Position numbers and translations under genes: made by a program. The notes beneath the pieces are model-generated. The model made no database searches. It was given only the letters and a program-made list of their open reading frames with translations, and had not been told where the DNA came from. A DNA stretch of 6,469 bases from positions 1 to 6,469 of the forward strand of contig JAIRXX010000376.1 in the NCBI GenBank assembly GCA_031268065.1, given 5' to 3'. Shown piece by piece: positions 1-6,469 of the stretch (position 1 is its first letter; the number at the start of each line of letters is the position of its first letter). This stretch comes from Propionibacteriaceae bacterium (lineage in GTDB: Bacteria; Actinomycetota; Actinomycetes; Propionibacteriales; Propionibacteriaceae).

Positions 1-798
1 TGGGTTGGGCAGTGACAGCCACCACACCTTGTCAAAGCGCGGAGCAGTGGTCTGCTCCCGGTTCCAAGTGCATTTCTCGGCCCATGACGCGGCGTTAACC
101 CAGTCGTCGCTGTCGCCGGAGTAATACTGCTCCTCATAGGCGGTCTGGTCGGTGGAAGACAGCCCCCAGACCCGCACCTCGTCATCCTCCACCACCAGGC
201 TCAGCGACAACAATTCCACCACCAGGGTCAGCACGCACAGCGTGAGCACCGACAGATAGGTCAACACCGCCGATCCGACCGGGCGGGCGACCAGCGCCGA
301 CCAGCCCAGCCCGATGGCGCACACCACCGCCACCTCAATGAAGATGGCGGCGAAGCATGCCGCCACCTGGGCGAGCGAGATATTGCCCAGCGCCACCGTC
401 CAGACGATGAACGGCAGCGCCGCCGCGATGAACAGCAGCGAAATTCCCCAGGCGGCGGCCAGCTTGCCGAGGGCGATTTGCAACGCGCTGAGCCGGGTGG
501 CTTGCAGGGTGGCCAGCACGCTCTGGCTGCGGTCTGAATTTATCGACGTCGCAGTGAAGGTCGGCGCGATCACCAATCCCATCCCGAGCACGAACAGCAC
601 GATCAGGCCGAAAGCCAGTGGGCCGCTTTCCTGCTGGCGGTCGGGGCTGCTGGATGTCGTCACCACCGTCATCACCAACGAGGTGACCGCTCCGATGAAA
701 AGAAACCAAATGACCAGCGCCCAGACCCACAACTTTGAGCGGACGCGCTGCTTCAGCTCCAAAGATACGACTGTGCTCAATCCATGCCAGAAGTTCAT
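1..798 (-). CDS. ABC-2 type transporter permease, C-terminus cut by window edge
   Basis: The frame is open from an ATG at 798 to the window edge (266 codons, no stop), so the C-terminal part is missing. The protein starts MNFWHGLSTVVSLELKQRVR, a short basic cytoplasmic leader, then shows hydrophobic segments at about residues 23-46, 60-82, 112-136, 143-168 and 174-202. Between segments 2 and 3 lies INSDRSQSVLATLQATRLS, which resembles the cytoplasmic coupling region (INxDRxxxxLATLQ) of ABC-2 membrane subunits. After segment 5 comes an acidic, polar, probably extracytoplasmic stretch (about 203-255), then DKVWWLSLPNP, typical of this actinobacterial permease type. The start lies 2 bp past the stop of the ATPase gene, with a GAGG sequence inside the end of that gene, so the two are almost certainly cotranscribed and form one transporter. 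The substrate cannot be inferred. Family assignment is fairly sure; export direction is inferred from the ABC-2 class. Confidence 0.85.
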   Translation of the reverse strand, partial: MNFWHGLSTVVSLELKQRVRSKLWVWALVIWFLFIGAVTSLVMTVVTTSSSPDRQQESGPLAFGLIVLFVLGMGLVIAPTFTATSINSDRSQSVLATLQATRLSALQIALGKLAAAWGISLLFIAAALPFIVWTVALGNISLAQVAACFAAIFIEVAVVCAIGLGWSALVARPVGSAVLTYLSVLTLCVLTLVVELLSLSLVVEDDEVRVWGLSSTDQTAYEEQYYSGDSDDWVNAASWAEKCTWNREQTTAPRFDKVWWLSLPNP

Positions 799-800
799 GA

Positions 801-1793
801 TTACACCCGGTCCTCGTCCAGCGACAGATAGGCCGCTTCCAACTGTCCCGCCGCTGGCGCGACGGTGCAGATCGGCACTCCGGCGCCGATTGCCGCCCGC
901 AGCAATTCCGCCGCCTGTTCAGGGCCGGTGAGTTCTACGGTGACCGCGCCGTCCCAATCGGCCCCGATGCTGTAGGGAAGCTGGGCCTGGGTCAAGAAGC
1001 CCTGCAAGGCCACCGGGTCGAGCGCGGCCAGCCGCCAGCTGCGGCTAGCCTTGCCGACGCTCAACTCCGTCTCCACGGTGCGGCCCTTGGACAGGAAAAC
1101 CGCGTGGTCGTAGACCTCTTCCAGTTCGGAGAGCACATGGGAGGAGACCAGCACCGTCTTCCCGGCCTCGGCCAGCCCGCGCAGGGTGTCGCGCAATTCG
1201 ATCCGGGAGCGCGGGTCCAACCCGGACGCGGGCTCGTCGAGCAGCAAAACCTCCGGATCGTGGATCAGCGCCCTGGCCAGCCCGAGGCGCTGTTTCTGGC
1301 CACGGGACAGCACCCGGGCCGGGCGGTCGGTGAATTCAGCCAAGTAGAGCTGGGACAGCAATTCGCCCGCCCGCTGGCTGGCCCGCTGCTTCTGCAGCCC
1401 GTACGCCTGGCCGAAGATGGTGAGGATTTCCCGGCAGGTCAGCGTGTCCCAGGTGCCGAAAACGTCCGGCATCCAGCCCACGCTGCCCCGTGCGGCGGCA
1501 TTGTCCGCCACCACGTCGTGTCCGGCCACCCGAGCCCATCCGGCGTCTGGCCGAAGCAGGCCGGCCAGGATCAGCAGCAGCGTCGTCTTGCCCGATCCGT
1601 TTGGCCCGACGAGCGCGGTCACCGCCGCAGGTGGTGCGGTGAAGGTCATCTCGGCGACGGCGACCACTTCCCCGAACGAGCGGCGCAAGCCCTGGGCGTT
1701 GATTCCTTCTGCCGCTGGTTGGTGGTCGTCGGGTCTTGGCTCCCGCTGCTCGGCAGAAATTGGGCCGGTCGGGGCGGGGTTTGGTCCACTCAT
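801..1793 (-). CDS. ABC transporter ATP-binding protein
   Basis: A 330-residue cytoplasmic nucleotide-binding subunit that would power the adjacent permease. Visible motifs, numbered from the ATG at 1793: Walker A GPNGSGKT (63-70), signature LSRGQKQRL (162-170), Walker B VLLLDEP with catalytic Glu (182-188), D-loop GLDP (191-194) and switch His in SSH (219). The Q-loop position reads GWMPD (106-110), with Asp where Gln is usual; similar GYMPD forms occur in ABC-2 ATPases of this kind. About 30 polar, Pro-rich residues precede the core, and about 90 residues after the H-switch form an accessory domain. The frame extends to a TTG at 1835, but that codon lies in the U-tract of the groEL terminator, so the ATG at 1793 is preferred. 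No Shine-Dalgarno sequence precedes it, which suggests a leaderless mRNA. Family is certain; substrate unknown. Confidence 0.93.
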   Translation of the reverse strand: MSGPNPAPTGPISAEQREPRPDDHQPAAEGINAQGLRRSFGEVVAVAEMTFTAPPAAVTALVGPNGSGKTTLLLILAGLLRPDAGWARVAGHDVVADNAAARGSVGWMPDVFGTWDTLTCREILTIFGQAYGLQKQRASQRAGELLSQLYLAEFTDRPARVLSRGQKQRLGLARALIHDPEVLLLDEPASGLDPRSRIELRDTLRGLAEAGKTVLVSSHVLSELEEVYDHAVFLSKGRTVETELSVGKASRSWRLAALDPVALQGFLTQAQLPYSIGADWDGAVTVELTGPEQAAELLRAAIGAGVPICTVAPAAGQLEAAYLSLDEDRV

Positions 1794-1806
1794 GTTACAA
1801 AGGGTA
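1794..1806 (-). promoter_or_regulatory. Candidate -10 box for a leaderless ABC operon transcript
   Basis: On the minus strand, TACCCT (TANNNT form, 1801-1806) sits 7 nt before the ATG of the ATPase gene, which would place transcription start at or next to the start codon. This fits the lack of a ribosome binding site and the upstream terminator, which means the ABC pair needs its own promoter. No convincing -35 is present at 16-19 bp; the TTGCCC at 1830-1835 is too far away (23 bp). This is a weak, context-driven call. Confidence 0.25.
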
Positions 1807-1833
1807 TTAGGTTGCGCAATAGCCCACCTGGGC

Positions 1834-1871
1834 AAATAGAAAACTGGCCCCCGCAGATCAGCGGGAGCCAG
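1834..1871 (-). terminator. Rho-independent terminator of groES-groEL
   Basis: Read on the minus strand, CTGGCTCCCGC pairs with GCGGGGGCCAG across a 6-nt loop (TGATCT). This is an 11-bp GC-rich stem with a single T-G wobble, followed at once by TTTTCTATTT. It begins 21 bp after the groEL stop codon. It ends the chaperonin transcript and insulates the ABC genes from heat-shock readthrough. Confidence 0.92.
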
Positions 1872-1892
1872 CCTTCTTGTCTTGTGGCGACG

Positions 1893-3503
<1,611 letters not shown>

Positions 3504-3517
3504 TTACCCGGCCTGCC

Positions 3518-3814
3518 TCACTTGACGACTACGGCAAGAATGTCGCGGGCGTTCAGGAGCAGGTACTCCTCGCCGCCGTACTTGACTTCGGTGCCGCCGT
3601 ACTTGCTGAAGATAACGATGTCGCCATCTGCGACATCAACGGGGATGCGCTTGCCGGAGTCATCTGTGCGGCCTGGGCCGGTGGCGATGACCTTGCCCTC
3701 TTGGGGCTTCTCTTTTGCGGTGTCGGGGATTACCAGACCAGAAGCTGTGGTCTGCTCAGCCTCTAGCGGCTGGACGAGGACGCGGTCCTCAAGCGGCTTG
3801 ATCGTGACTGCCAC
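3518..3814 (-). CDS. groES: 10 kDa co-chaperonin GroES
   Basis: A 98-residue GroES/Cpn10, normal length, the heptameric lid of the GroEL chamber. It shows the N-terminal [11 protein letters not shown] strand, the mobile loop around residues 20-31 ([11 protein letters not shown]) whose hydrophobic Leu-Val-Ile tripeptide contacts GroEL, and the family's ending ([17 protein letters not shown]). The start codon is GTG at 3814, preceded by GAAAGGG about 8 nt upstream; no alternative upstream start is needed to complete the family N-terminus. It is the first gene of the groES-groEL operon, with a 5' leader of roughly 97 nt that begins within the CIRCE region. Confidence 0.98.
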   Translation of the reverse strand: MAVTIKPLEDRVLVQPLEAEQTTASGLVIPDTAKEKPQEGKVIATGPGRTDDSGKRIPVDVADGDIVIFSKYGGTEVKYGGEEYLLLNARDILAVVVK

Positions 3815-3886
3815 GTCAAAACCCTTTCGTTTGTCGAATCGATGTTTTTAGCGGCCAAGGTGTCGTCGCGGTGCCACCTGTGGCTG

Positions 3887-3913
3887 TTGGCACACTCATA
3901 GGGAGAGTGCCAA
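3887..3913. promoter_or_regulatory. CIRCE operator 2 (HrcA binding site)
   Basis: TTGGCACAC-N9-GAGTGCCAA matches the CIRCE layout (consensus TTAGCACTC-N9-GAGTGCTAA) with the exact 9-bp spacer. Its arms pair at 8 of 9 positions, and the shared A-to-G change in the left arm is compensated by T-to-C in the right arm. It lies at the predicted groES transcription start and within the leader, where HrcA would block initiation or clearance and the RNA could form a 5' hairpin. Confidence 0.85.
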
Positions 3914-3918
3914 CTACG

Positions 3919-3947
3919 AATCTATACCCGAGTTAGCACTCGGGCAA
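3919..3947 (-). promoter_or_regulatory. groES: groES-groEL promoter
   Basis: On the minus strand a -35 TTGCCC (3942-3947) and a -10 TAGATT (3919-3924) are separated by exactly 17 bp. An overlapping TATAGA alternative has 15-bp spacing. Transcription should start near 3912, giving a groES leader of about 97 nt. The -35 lies in the spacer of CIRCE operator 1, and the start point lies at the edge of CIRCE operator 2, consistent with sigma-70-type transcription repressed by HrcA. Confidence 0.75.
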
Positions 3948-3959
3948 GCTGAGTGCTAG
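3933..3959. promoter_or_regulatory. CIRCE operator 1 (HrcA binding site)
   Basis: TTAGCACTC-N9-GAGTGCTAG matches the CIRCE consensus at 17 of 18 arm positions, with the exact 9-bp spacer. It overlaps the -35 element of the groES promoter. Known CIRCE sites bind the repressor HrcA, itself folded by GroEL, so the operon is derepressed when the chaperonin is titrated by unfolded proteins. The hrcA gene is not in this window. Confidence 0.95.
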
Positions 3960-4032
3960 AAATCCCAAGTGTGTCGCCCTAGCGGGGGCCGTCCGTGGTC
4001 TGCCCAACTCCGAGATTGCTCATAATTGCCCC

Positions 4033-4062
4033 TTGTGCTCGCCCAGATCGTTACCATATCGT
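4033..4062 (+). promoter_or_regulatory. Candidate promoter of the amidohydrolase operon
   Basis: TTGTGC (4033-4038) and TATCGT (4057-4062, TANNNT form) are separated by 18 bp and would start transcription near 4069, about 58 nt before the ATG at 4127. A competing -10-like CATAAT lies at 4021-4026 but has no good -35. Some promoter must lie here because the upstream gene is divergent; the exact boxes are uncertain. Confidence 0.4.
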
Positions 4063-4064
4063 TA
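4047..4064 (+). repeat. Short direct repeat ATCGTTA, 11-bp period, over the candidate promoter
   Basis: ATCGTTA occurs at 4047-4053 and again at 4058-4064. The period of 11 bp is about one helical turn, so both copies face the same side of the DNA. It overlaps the candidate -10 of the amidohydrolase operon and could be the operator of a local regulator. With only two 7-bp copies, chance is possible. Confidence 0.4.
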
Positions 4065-4126
4065 TCTTGTCGCTTTCCTCTGCATGTGCCGTTGCGTGTT
4101 CCGCGTGACACAGGAAGAGGGGAACG

Positions 4127-5371
4127 ATGTCGAAATTAGTTCATTGCGGCCGTTTGTTCGACGGTTTGATACCGGACTTGCTGGAGGGCCAGGAGATACT
4201 GGTCGAAGATGGTGTCATCACCGCTGTGGGGCGCAATTTGAGCCGCCCGCCGGGTGTCGAAGTCGTTGACCTCAGCGGCCTTACCCTGACGCCGGGTCTG
4301 ATCGACGCGCATATCCACACCGACATTTTCCGCTGGGAACACCTCGGCGGATTGCTCGCCGCCTCGCCGAACTGGGTCACCCTGGGCCATCTGCATACCG
4401 CCCAGCGCACGCTTGAGCGCGGTTTCACCACGATCCGGGCGATGGGCCTGCTCGATCCGGGATTCGGCATCGTTGACGTCAAGCGGGCCATCGACGCCGG
4501 ATACTTCACCGGCTCCCGGATGGTGGTCGCCTGCCACATGCTCGGCTCCGAGGGCAGCCACGCCGACTACAGCCAATTTTTCGTCGCCAACCCACAGCGT
4601 GCCGAGCAGATACAGATGCCGAATATCGGCACCGGGCCGGACCACTTCCGCCGGGCGGTGCGGCGCGAATTCAAATACGGCGGCGACTTCATCAAATTCT
4701 TTATGTCGGGAGGTTTCGCAACCCCCAACGACGGCCCGGAGGAGCAGCAGTTGAGCCGCGAAGAGGTGGCGGCCATCATCGACACCGCGCATGCTCTGGG
4801 CCGCCAGGCGACAGCCCACGTCTATGCTCCGCCGGAGATAAACCTGCTCCTCGACCACGGCATCGACGGCTTGGAGCACGCCGCCATGATAGACGAGCCG
4901 ACCGCCCGCCGCGTCGAGCAGGCCGGGGTGTACCTGGTGCCGACTTTCTCTCCCTATGACGAAATCATCGATTTCGACGAGGAGAATATGCGGAAGAAGC
5001 CGCCAGAATTTGCGCAGAAGCTGCGTGACTACGCCCAACGGCTCGCTGCCGGGCGGCGCGTGATAGCCCAGTCCAATATCCGGCTCGGCTTCGGGTCCGA
5101 CTTGGTGGCCGTCCACCAGGCGTATGAGAGCTGGTACGAATACGGCTGCTGGCTGCGGGCCGGCATCGACCCGTTCCGGGCGCTGACCGCTGCCACCAGC
5201 GTAAACGCCGACATCTTGGCCCTGCCTCGGGTGGGCAGCGTCGCCCCAGGCCAATTCGCGGACTTGGCTGGTTGGCACCGCGACATACTCACCGATCCGG
5301 ACGCGCTCAGCGAATGCGACTTCGTAATGAAAGCCGGACGGAGCTACCCCACCAATTTCACACTGACCTGA
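4127..5371 (+). CDS. Metal-dependent amidohydrolase (imidazolonepropionase / Xaa-Pro dipeptidase-like)
   Basis: A 414-residue cytosolic enzyme of the amidohydrolase superfamily, with no signal peptide. A small N-terminal beta domain (about 1-55) precedes the metal-binding barrel. All the binuclear-site ligands of the family are visible: the HxH pair in GLIDAHIHTD (62, 64), the likely carboxylated Lys in FIKFFMSGG (190), His in TAHVY (231), His in GLEHA (251) and the catalytic Asp in GFGSD (325). The usual C-terminal return of the beta domain follows (GSVAPGQFADL, 370-380). Relatives hydrolyse amide bonds in dipeptides, cyclic amides or toxins; the substrate cannot be told from sequence. Compared with its downstream paralogue, the family TGGHGD loop is replaced by SEGSHADYSQ, and the Arg-Asp after GFTT is Arg-Ala (104-105), so specificity may differ. 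The ATG is preceded by a strong AGGAAGAGGGG. It is the first gene of the operon. Confidence 0.93.
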   Translation: MSKLVHCGRLFDGLIPDLLEGQEILVEDGVITAVGRNLSRPPGVEVVDLSGLTLTPGLIDAHIHTDIFRWEHLGGLLAASPNWVTLGHLHTAQRTLERGFTTIRAMGLLDPGFGIVDVKRAIDAGYFTGSRMVVACHMLGSEGSHADYSQFFVANPQRAEQIQMPNIGTGPDHFRRAVRREFKYGGDFIKFFMSGGFATPNDGPEEQQLSREEVAAIIDTAHALGRQATAHVYAPPEINLLLDHGIDGLEHAAMIDEPTARRVEQAGVYLVPTFSPYDEIIDFDEENMRKKPPEFAQKLRDYAQRLAAGRRVIAQSNIRLGFGSDLVAVHQAYESWYEYGCWLRAGIDPFRALTAATSVNADILALPRVGSVAPGQFADLAGWHRDILTDPDALSECDFVMKAGRSYPTNFTLT

Positions 5372-5399
5372 AAAGCAGTAACACAGGAAGGACTTTTCA
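5369..5399 (+). promoter_or_regulatory. Inverted repeat displaying the ribosome binding site of the ABM gene
   Basis: TGAAAAG (5369-5375, starting at the stop codon of the first amidohydrolase) pairs perfectly with CTTTTCA (5393-5399). The 17-nt loop carries the Shine-Dalgarno AGGAAGGA (5385-5392), and the GTG start is 4 nt after the stem. The 7-bp stem is AT-rich and lacks a U-tract, so it is not a terminator; it could tune translation of the second gene. A functional role is inferred. Confidence 0.45.
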
Positions 5400-5402
5400 A
5401 AA

Positions 5403-5732
5403 GTGTATAGATCGATGCTCTATTTGCAGGTGAAACCCGGTCAGGCAGACGCCCTGATCGAGTGGTACAAAGAGGCTCGCGTGTTGGAGAAGGCCGTGGA
5501 GGCGGTCGGCTGTGTCAGCACCGAGATTTACAAGCTGCCCGACGAGCCAGACCAGCTCTTCGTGACGGCGTACTGGAAGAACCATGACGACTACCAGCGC
5601 TGGATCGACCATCCGCTGCGCCACGAATTGGCTCCGGGGATAAATCAATTCATGGACGAGGCGGCTGGATTCACCGCAACCTCGCGGGGGGCGTTGCTGG
5701 AGAGTTCCCACGCCTATCCTCCGCTGGGCTGA
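5403..5732 (+). CDS. ABM-domain (antibiotic biosynthesis monooxygenase-like) protein
   Basis: A 109-residue small protein matching the dimeric ferredoxin-like ABM fold. The order is strand SMLYLQVKPG, a helix with ALIEWYKEARVLEKA, strand VSTEIYKL, strand DQLFVTAYWKNHDDYQRWIDHP (51-71, the ABM hallmark with Trp 67), then a C-terminal helix. Members include quinone-forming monooxygenases, LsrG-type isomerases, heme-degrading enzymes and proteins with no known activity. The Asn typical near position 7 of IsdG-type heme oxygenases is not seen (Tyr here), so heme degradation is unlikely. The start is GTG at 5403, because AGGAAGGA lies 10 nt upstream; the ATG at 5415 would be 22 nt away. It sits 31 bp after one amidohydrolase and 15 bp before another, so it very likely acts in the same pathway. 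Confidence 0.88.
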   Translation: MYRSMLYLQVKPGQADALIEWYKEARVLEKAVEAVGCVSTEIYKLPDEPDQLFVTAYWKNHDDYQRWIDHPLRHELAPGINQFMDEAAGFTATSRGALLESSHAYPPLG

Positions 5733-5747
5733 GAGAGGGGAATCCCG

Positions 5748-6469
5748 ATGGCACTATTCATCACCAACGCCAGGATCGTCACCCCTGGCCAGGCTCCGTC
5801 GGAGCCGACCACCATCGCCATTGGCGACGATGGGCTGATCTCGGGCATCGGCGCCACGCCTGCCGACGGGGTTAAGGTCATCGACGCCGAAGGGCGCAGC
5901 GTGCTGCCCGGTTTGATCGACGCGCACATCCACATCTACGCCACTTCGATGATCATGGACGAAATCAACCGCGCCCCGTTGAGCTATGTGGCGCTGAAAG
6001 CCAGCCAGCGGCTAGCCCGTGCGCAGCGGCGCGGCTTCACCACCCTGCGCGACGTAGCCGGGGGTGACATCGGGCTGGCGCGGGCGATCAAGGAGGGCGT
6101 CATCCCCTCCCCGAGGCTGCTCTACACCGGCCCTGCCATCAGCCAGACTGGCGGCCACGGCGACGGGCGCAATCCGAATTACGAATTGCACCCCGATTGC
6201 GGCTGCGCGGCCATGTCGGTCATCGTGGACGGCGCCGACGCTATCCGCCGCCAAGTGCGCGACCACCTGCGCCAAGGGGCGGCTGCGATCAAGCTGATGG
6301 TTTCCGGCGGGGTGGCCTCGCCGACTGACCCGATCATGGTCCCGCAGTACACCGCCGAGGAAATCAGGGCGGCGACCTTCGAGGCCAACCGGCGCGGCGC
6401 CCACGTTGCCGCCCACGCCTATCCGCCGGAGGCCATCAAGCTCGCGGTGGAGAACGGGGTGCGGACTGT
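5748..6469 (+). CDS. Second amidohydrolase of the same family, C-terminus cut by window edge
   Basis: 240 codons from the ATG at 5748, preceded by GAGAGGGG 7 nt upstream, are open to the window edge; roughly 160-180 residues should follow by comparison with the first amidohydrolase. Visible: the N-terminal beta domain, HxH in GLIDAHIHI (60, 62), GFTTLRD (96-102), the family loop SQTGGHGDGRNP (132-143), the likely carboxylated Lys in IKLMVSGG (182) and His in VAAHAYPP (223). The fourth His and the catalytic Asp lie beyond the edge. The TGGHGD loop makes it more typical of the prolidase-like / imidazolonepropionase-like branch than its upstream paralogue. It is cytosolic by appearance, with no signal peptide. 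The pair shares most motifs but differs widely between them, so it is an old duplication, not a recent one. The operon may continue past the window. Confidence 0.92.
   Translation, partial: MALFITNARIVTPGQAPSEPTTIAIGDDGLISGIGATPADGVKVIDAEGRSVLPGLIDAHIHIYATSMIMDEINRAPLSYVALKASQRLARAQRRGFTTLRDVAGGDIGLARAIKEGVIPSPRLLYTGPAISQTGGHGDGRNPNYELHPDCGCAAMSVIVDGADAIRRQVRDHLRQGAAAIKLMVSGGVASPTDPIMVPQYTAEEIRAATFEANRRGAHVAAHAYPPEAIKLAVENGVRT

Larger units (their letters stand above)
3815..4126. other. Divergent intergenic region between groES and the amidohydrolase operon
   Basis: This 312-bp non-coding stretch drives transcription in both directions. The groES-proximal half holds the groES leader, two CIRCE operators and the groES promoter. 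The other half (about 3960-4126) holds a candidate promoter, an 11-bp-period direct repeat and a strong Shine-Dalgarno sequence for the first amidohydrolase. Short frames crossing it show no protein-like composition, and I see no structured RNA gene in it. Confidence 0.8.

Noticed and set aside
314..931. A 205-codon plus-strand frame over the permease and the ATPase end
   Set aside because: The minus strand encodes a convincing membrane protein here; the plus-strand product has Ser/Thr/Pro/Ala-rich shadow composition and spans an operon junction.
1800..1835. A longer ATPase starting at TTG 1835
   Set aside because: The TTG lies in the U-tract of the groEL terminator, has no ribosome binding site, and the extra 14 residues add nothing to the family alignment.
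3815..4126. HspR/HAIR operator near groES
   Set aside because: I looked for CTTGAGT-N7-ACTCAAG type repeats and found none; the only heat-shock operators visible are CIRCE.
4033..4269. A 78-codon plus-strand frame starting in the intergenic region
   Set aside because: It overlaps the amidohydrolase start in another frame, covers the candidate promoter and shows no protein-like pattern.
4136..5278. A 380-codon open frame on the minus strand, antisense to the first amidohydrolase
   Set aside because: The plus strand encodes a complete enzyme with all metal ligands; the antisense product has low-complexity composition and no domain pattern.
5403..5732. IsdG-type heme-degrading monooxygenase
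   Set aside because: The ABM fold fits, but the conserved N-terminal Asn of heme-degrading members is absent and no heme or iron uptake gene is nearby.

Overview
The window looks like chromosomal DNA from a high-GC Gram-positive bacterium (Actinomycetota). The main reasons are a groES-groEL operon controlled by CIRCE operators, a GroEL with a short histidine-containing tail instead of the proteobacterial Gly-Gly-Met tail, GC-rich coding sequence, GTG starts and a possible leaderless gene. I cannot name a genus from the sequence alone.

Layout. On the minus strand, positions 1-1793 hold an ABC exporter pair: an ATPase (801-1793) followed two bases later by an ABC-2 type permease that runs off the left edge (1-798). 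Next, also on the minus strand, is the groES (3518-3814, GTG start) and groEL (1893-3503) chaperonin operon. A strong intrinsic terminator (1834-1871) closes it and separates it from the ABC genes. The groES promoter (-35 at 3942-3947, -10 at 3919-3924) lies among two CIRCE operators: one covers the -35 and the other sits at the predicted start of transcription.

A 312-bp divergent intergenic region (3815-4126) separates groES from a plus-strand operon: a complete metal-dependent amidohydrolase (4127-5371), a small ABM-fold (antibiotic biosynthesis monooxygenase-like) protein (5403-5732), and a second, paralogous amidohydrolase cut by the right edge (5748-6469). Gaps are 31 and 15 bp and each gene has its own Shine-Dalgarno sequence. 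Both amidohydrolases belong to the imidazolonepropionase-like / Xaa-Pro dipeptidase-like branch and keep every metal ligand that can be seen.

How the parts work together. GroES and GroEL are general protein-folding machinery, heat-inducible through HrcA and CIRCE. The ABC pair probably exports or handles an unknown substrate. The amidohydrolase-ABM-amidohydrolase cassette is the least conventional part. It looks like a small catabolic or detoxification module acting on an amide or cyclic amide compound, but the substrate cannot be read from the sequence. I see no tRNA, rRNA, CRISPR array, insertion sequence or phage feature.
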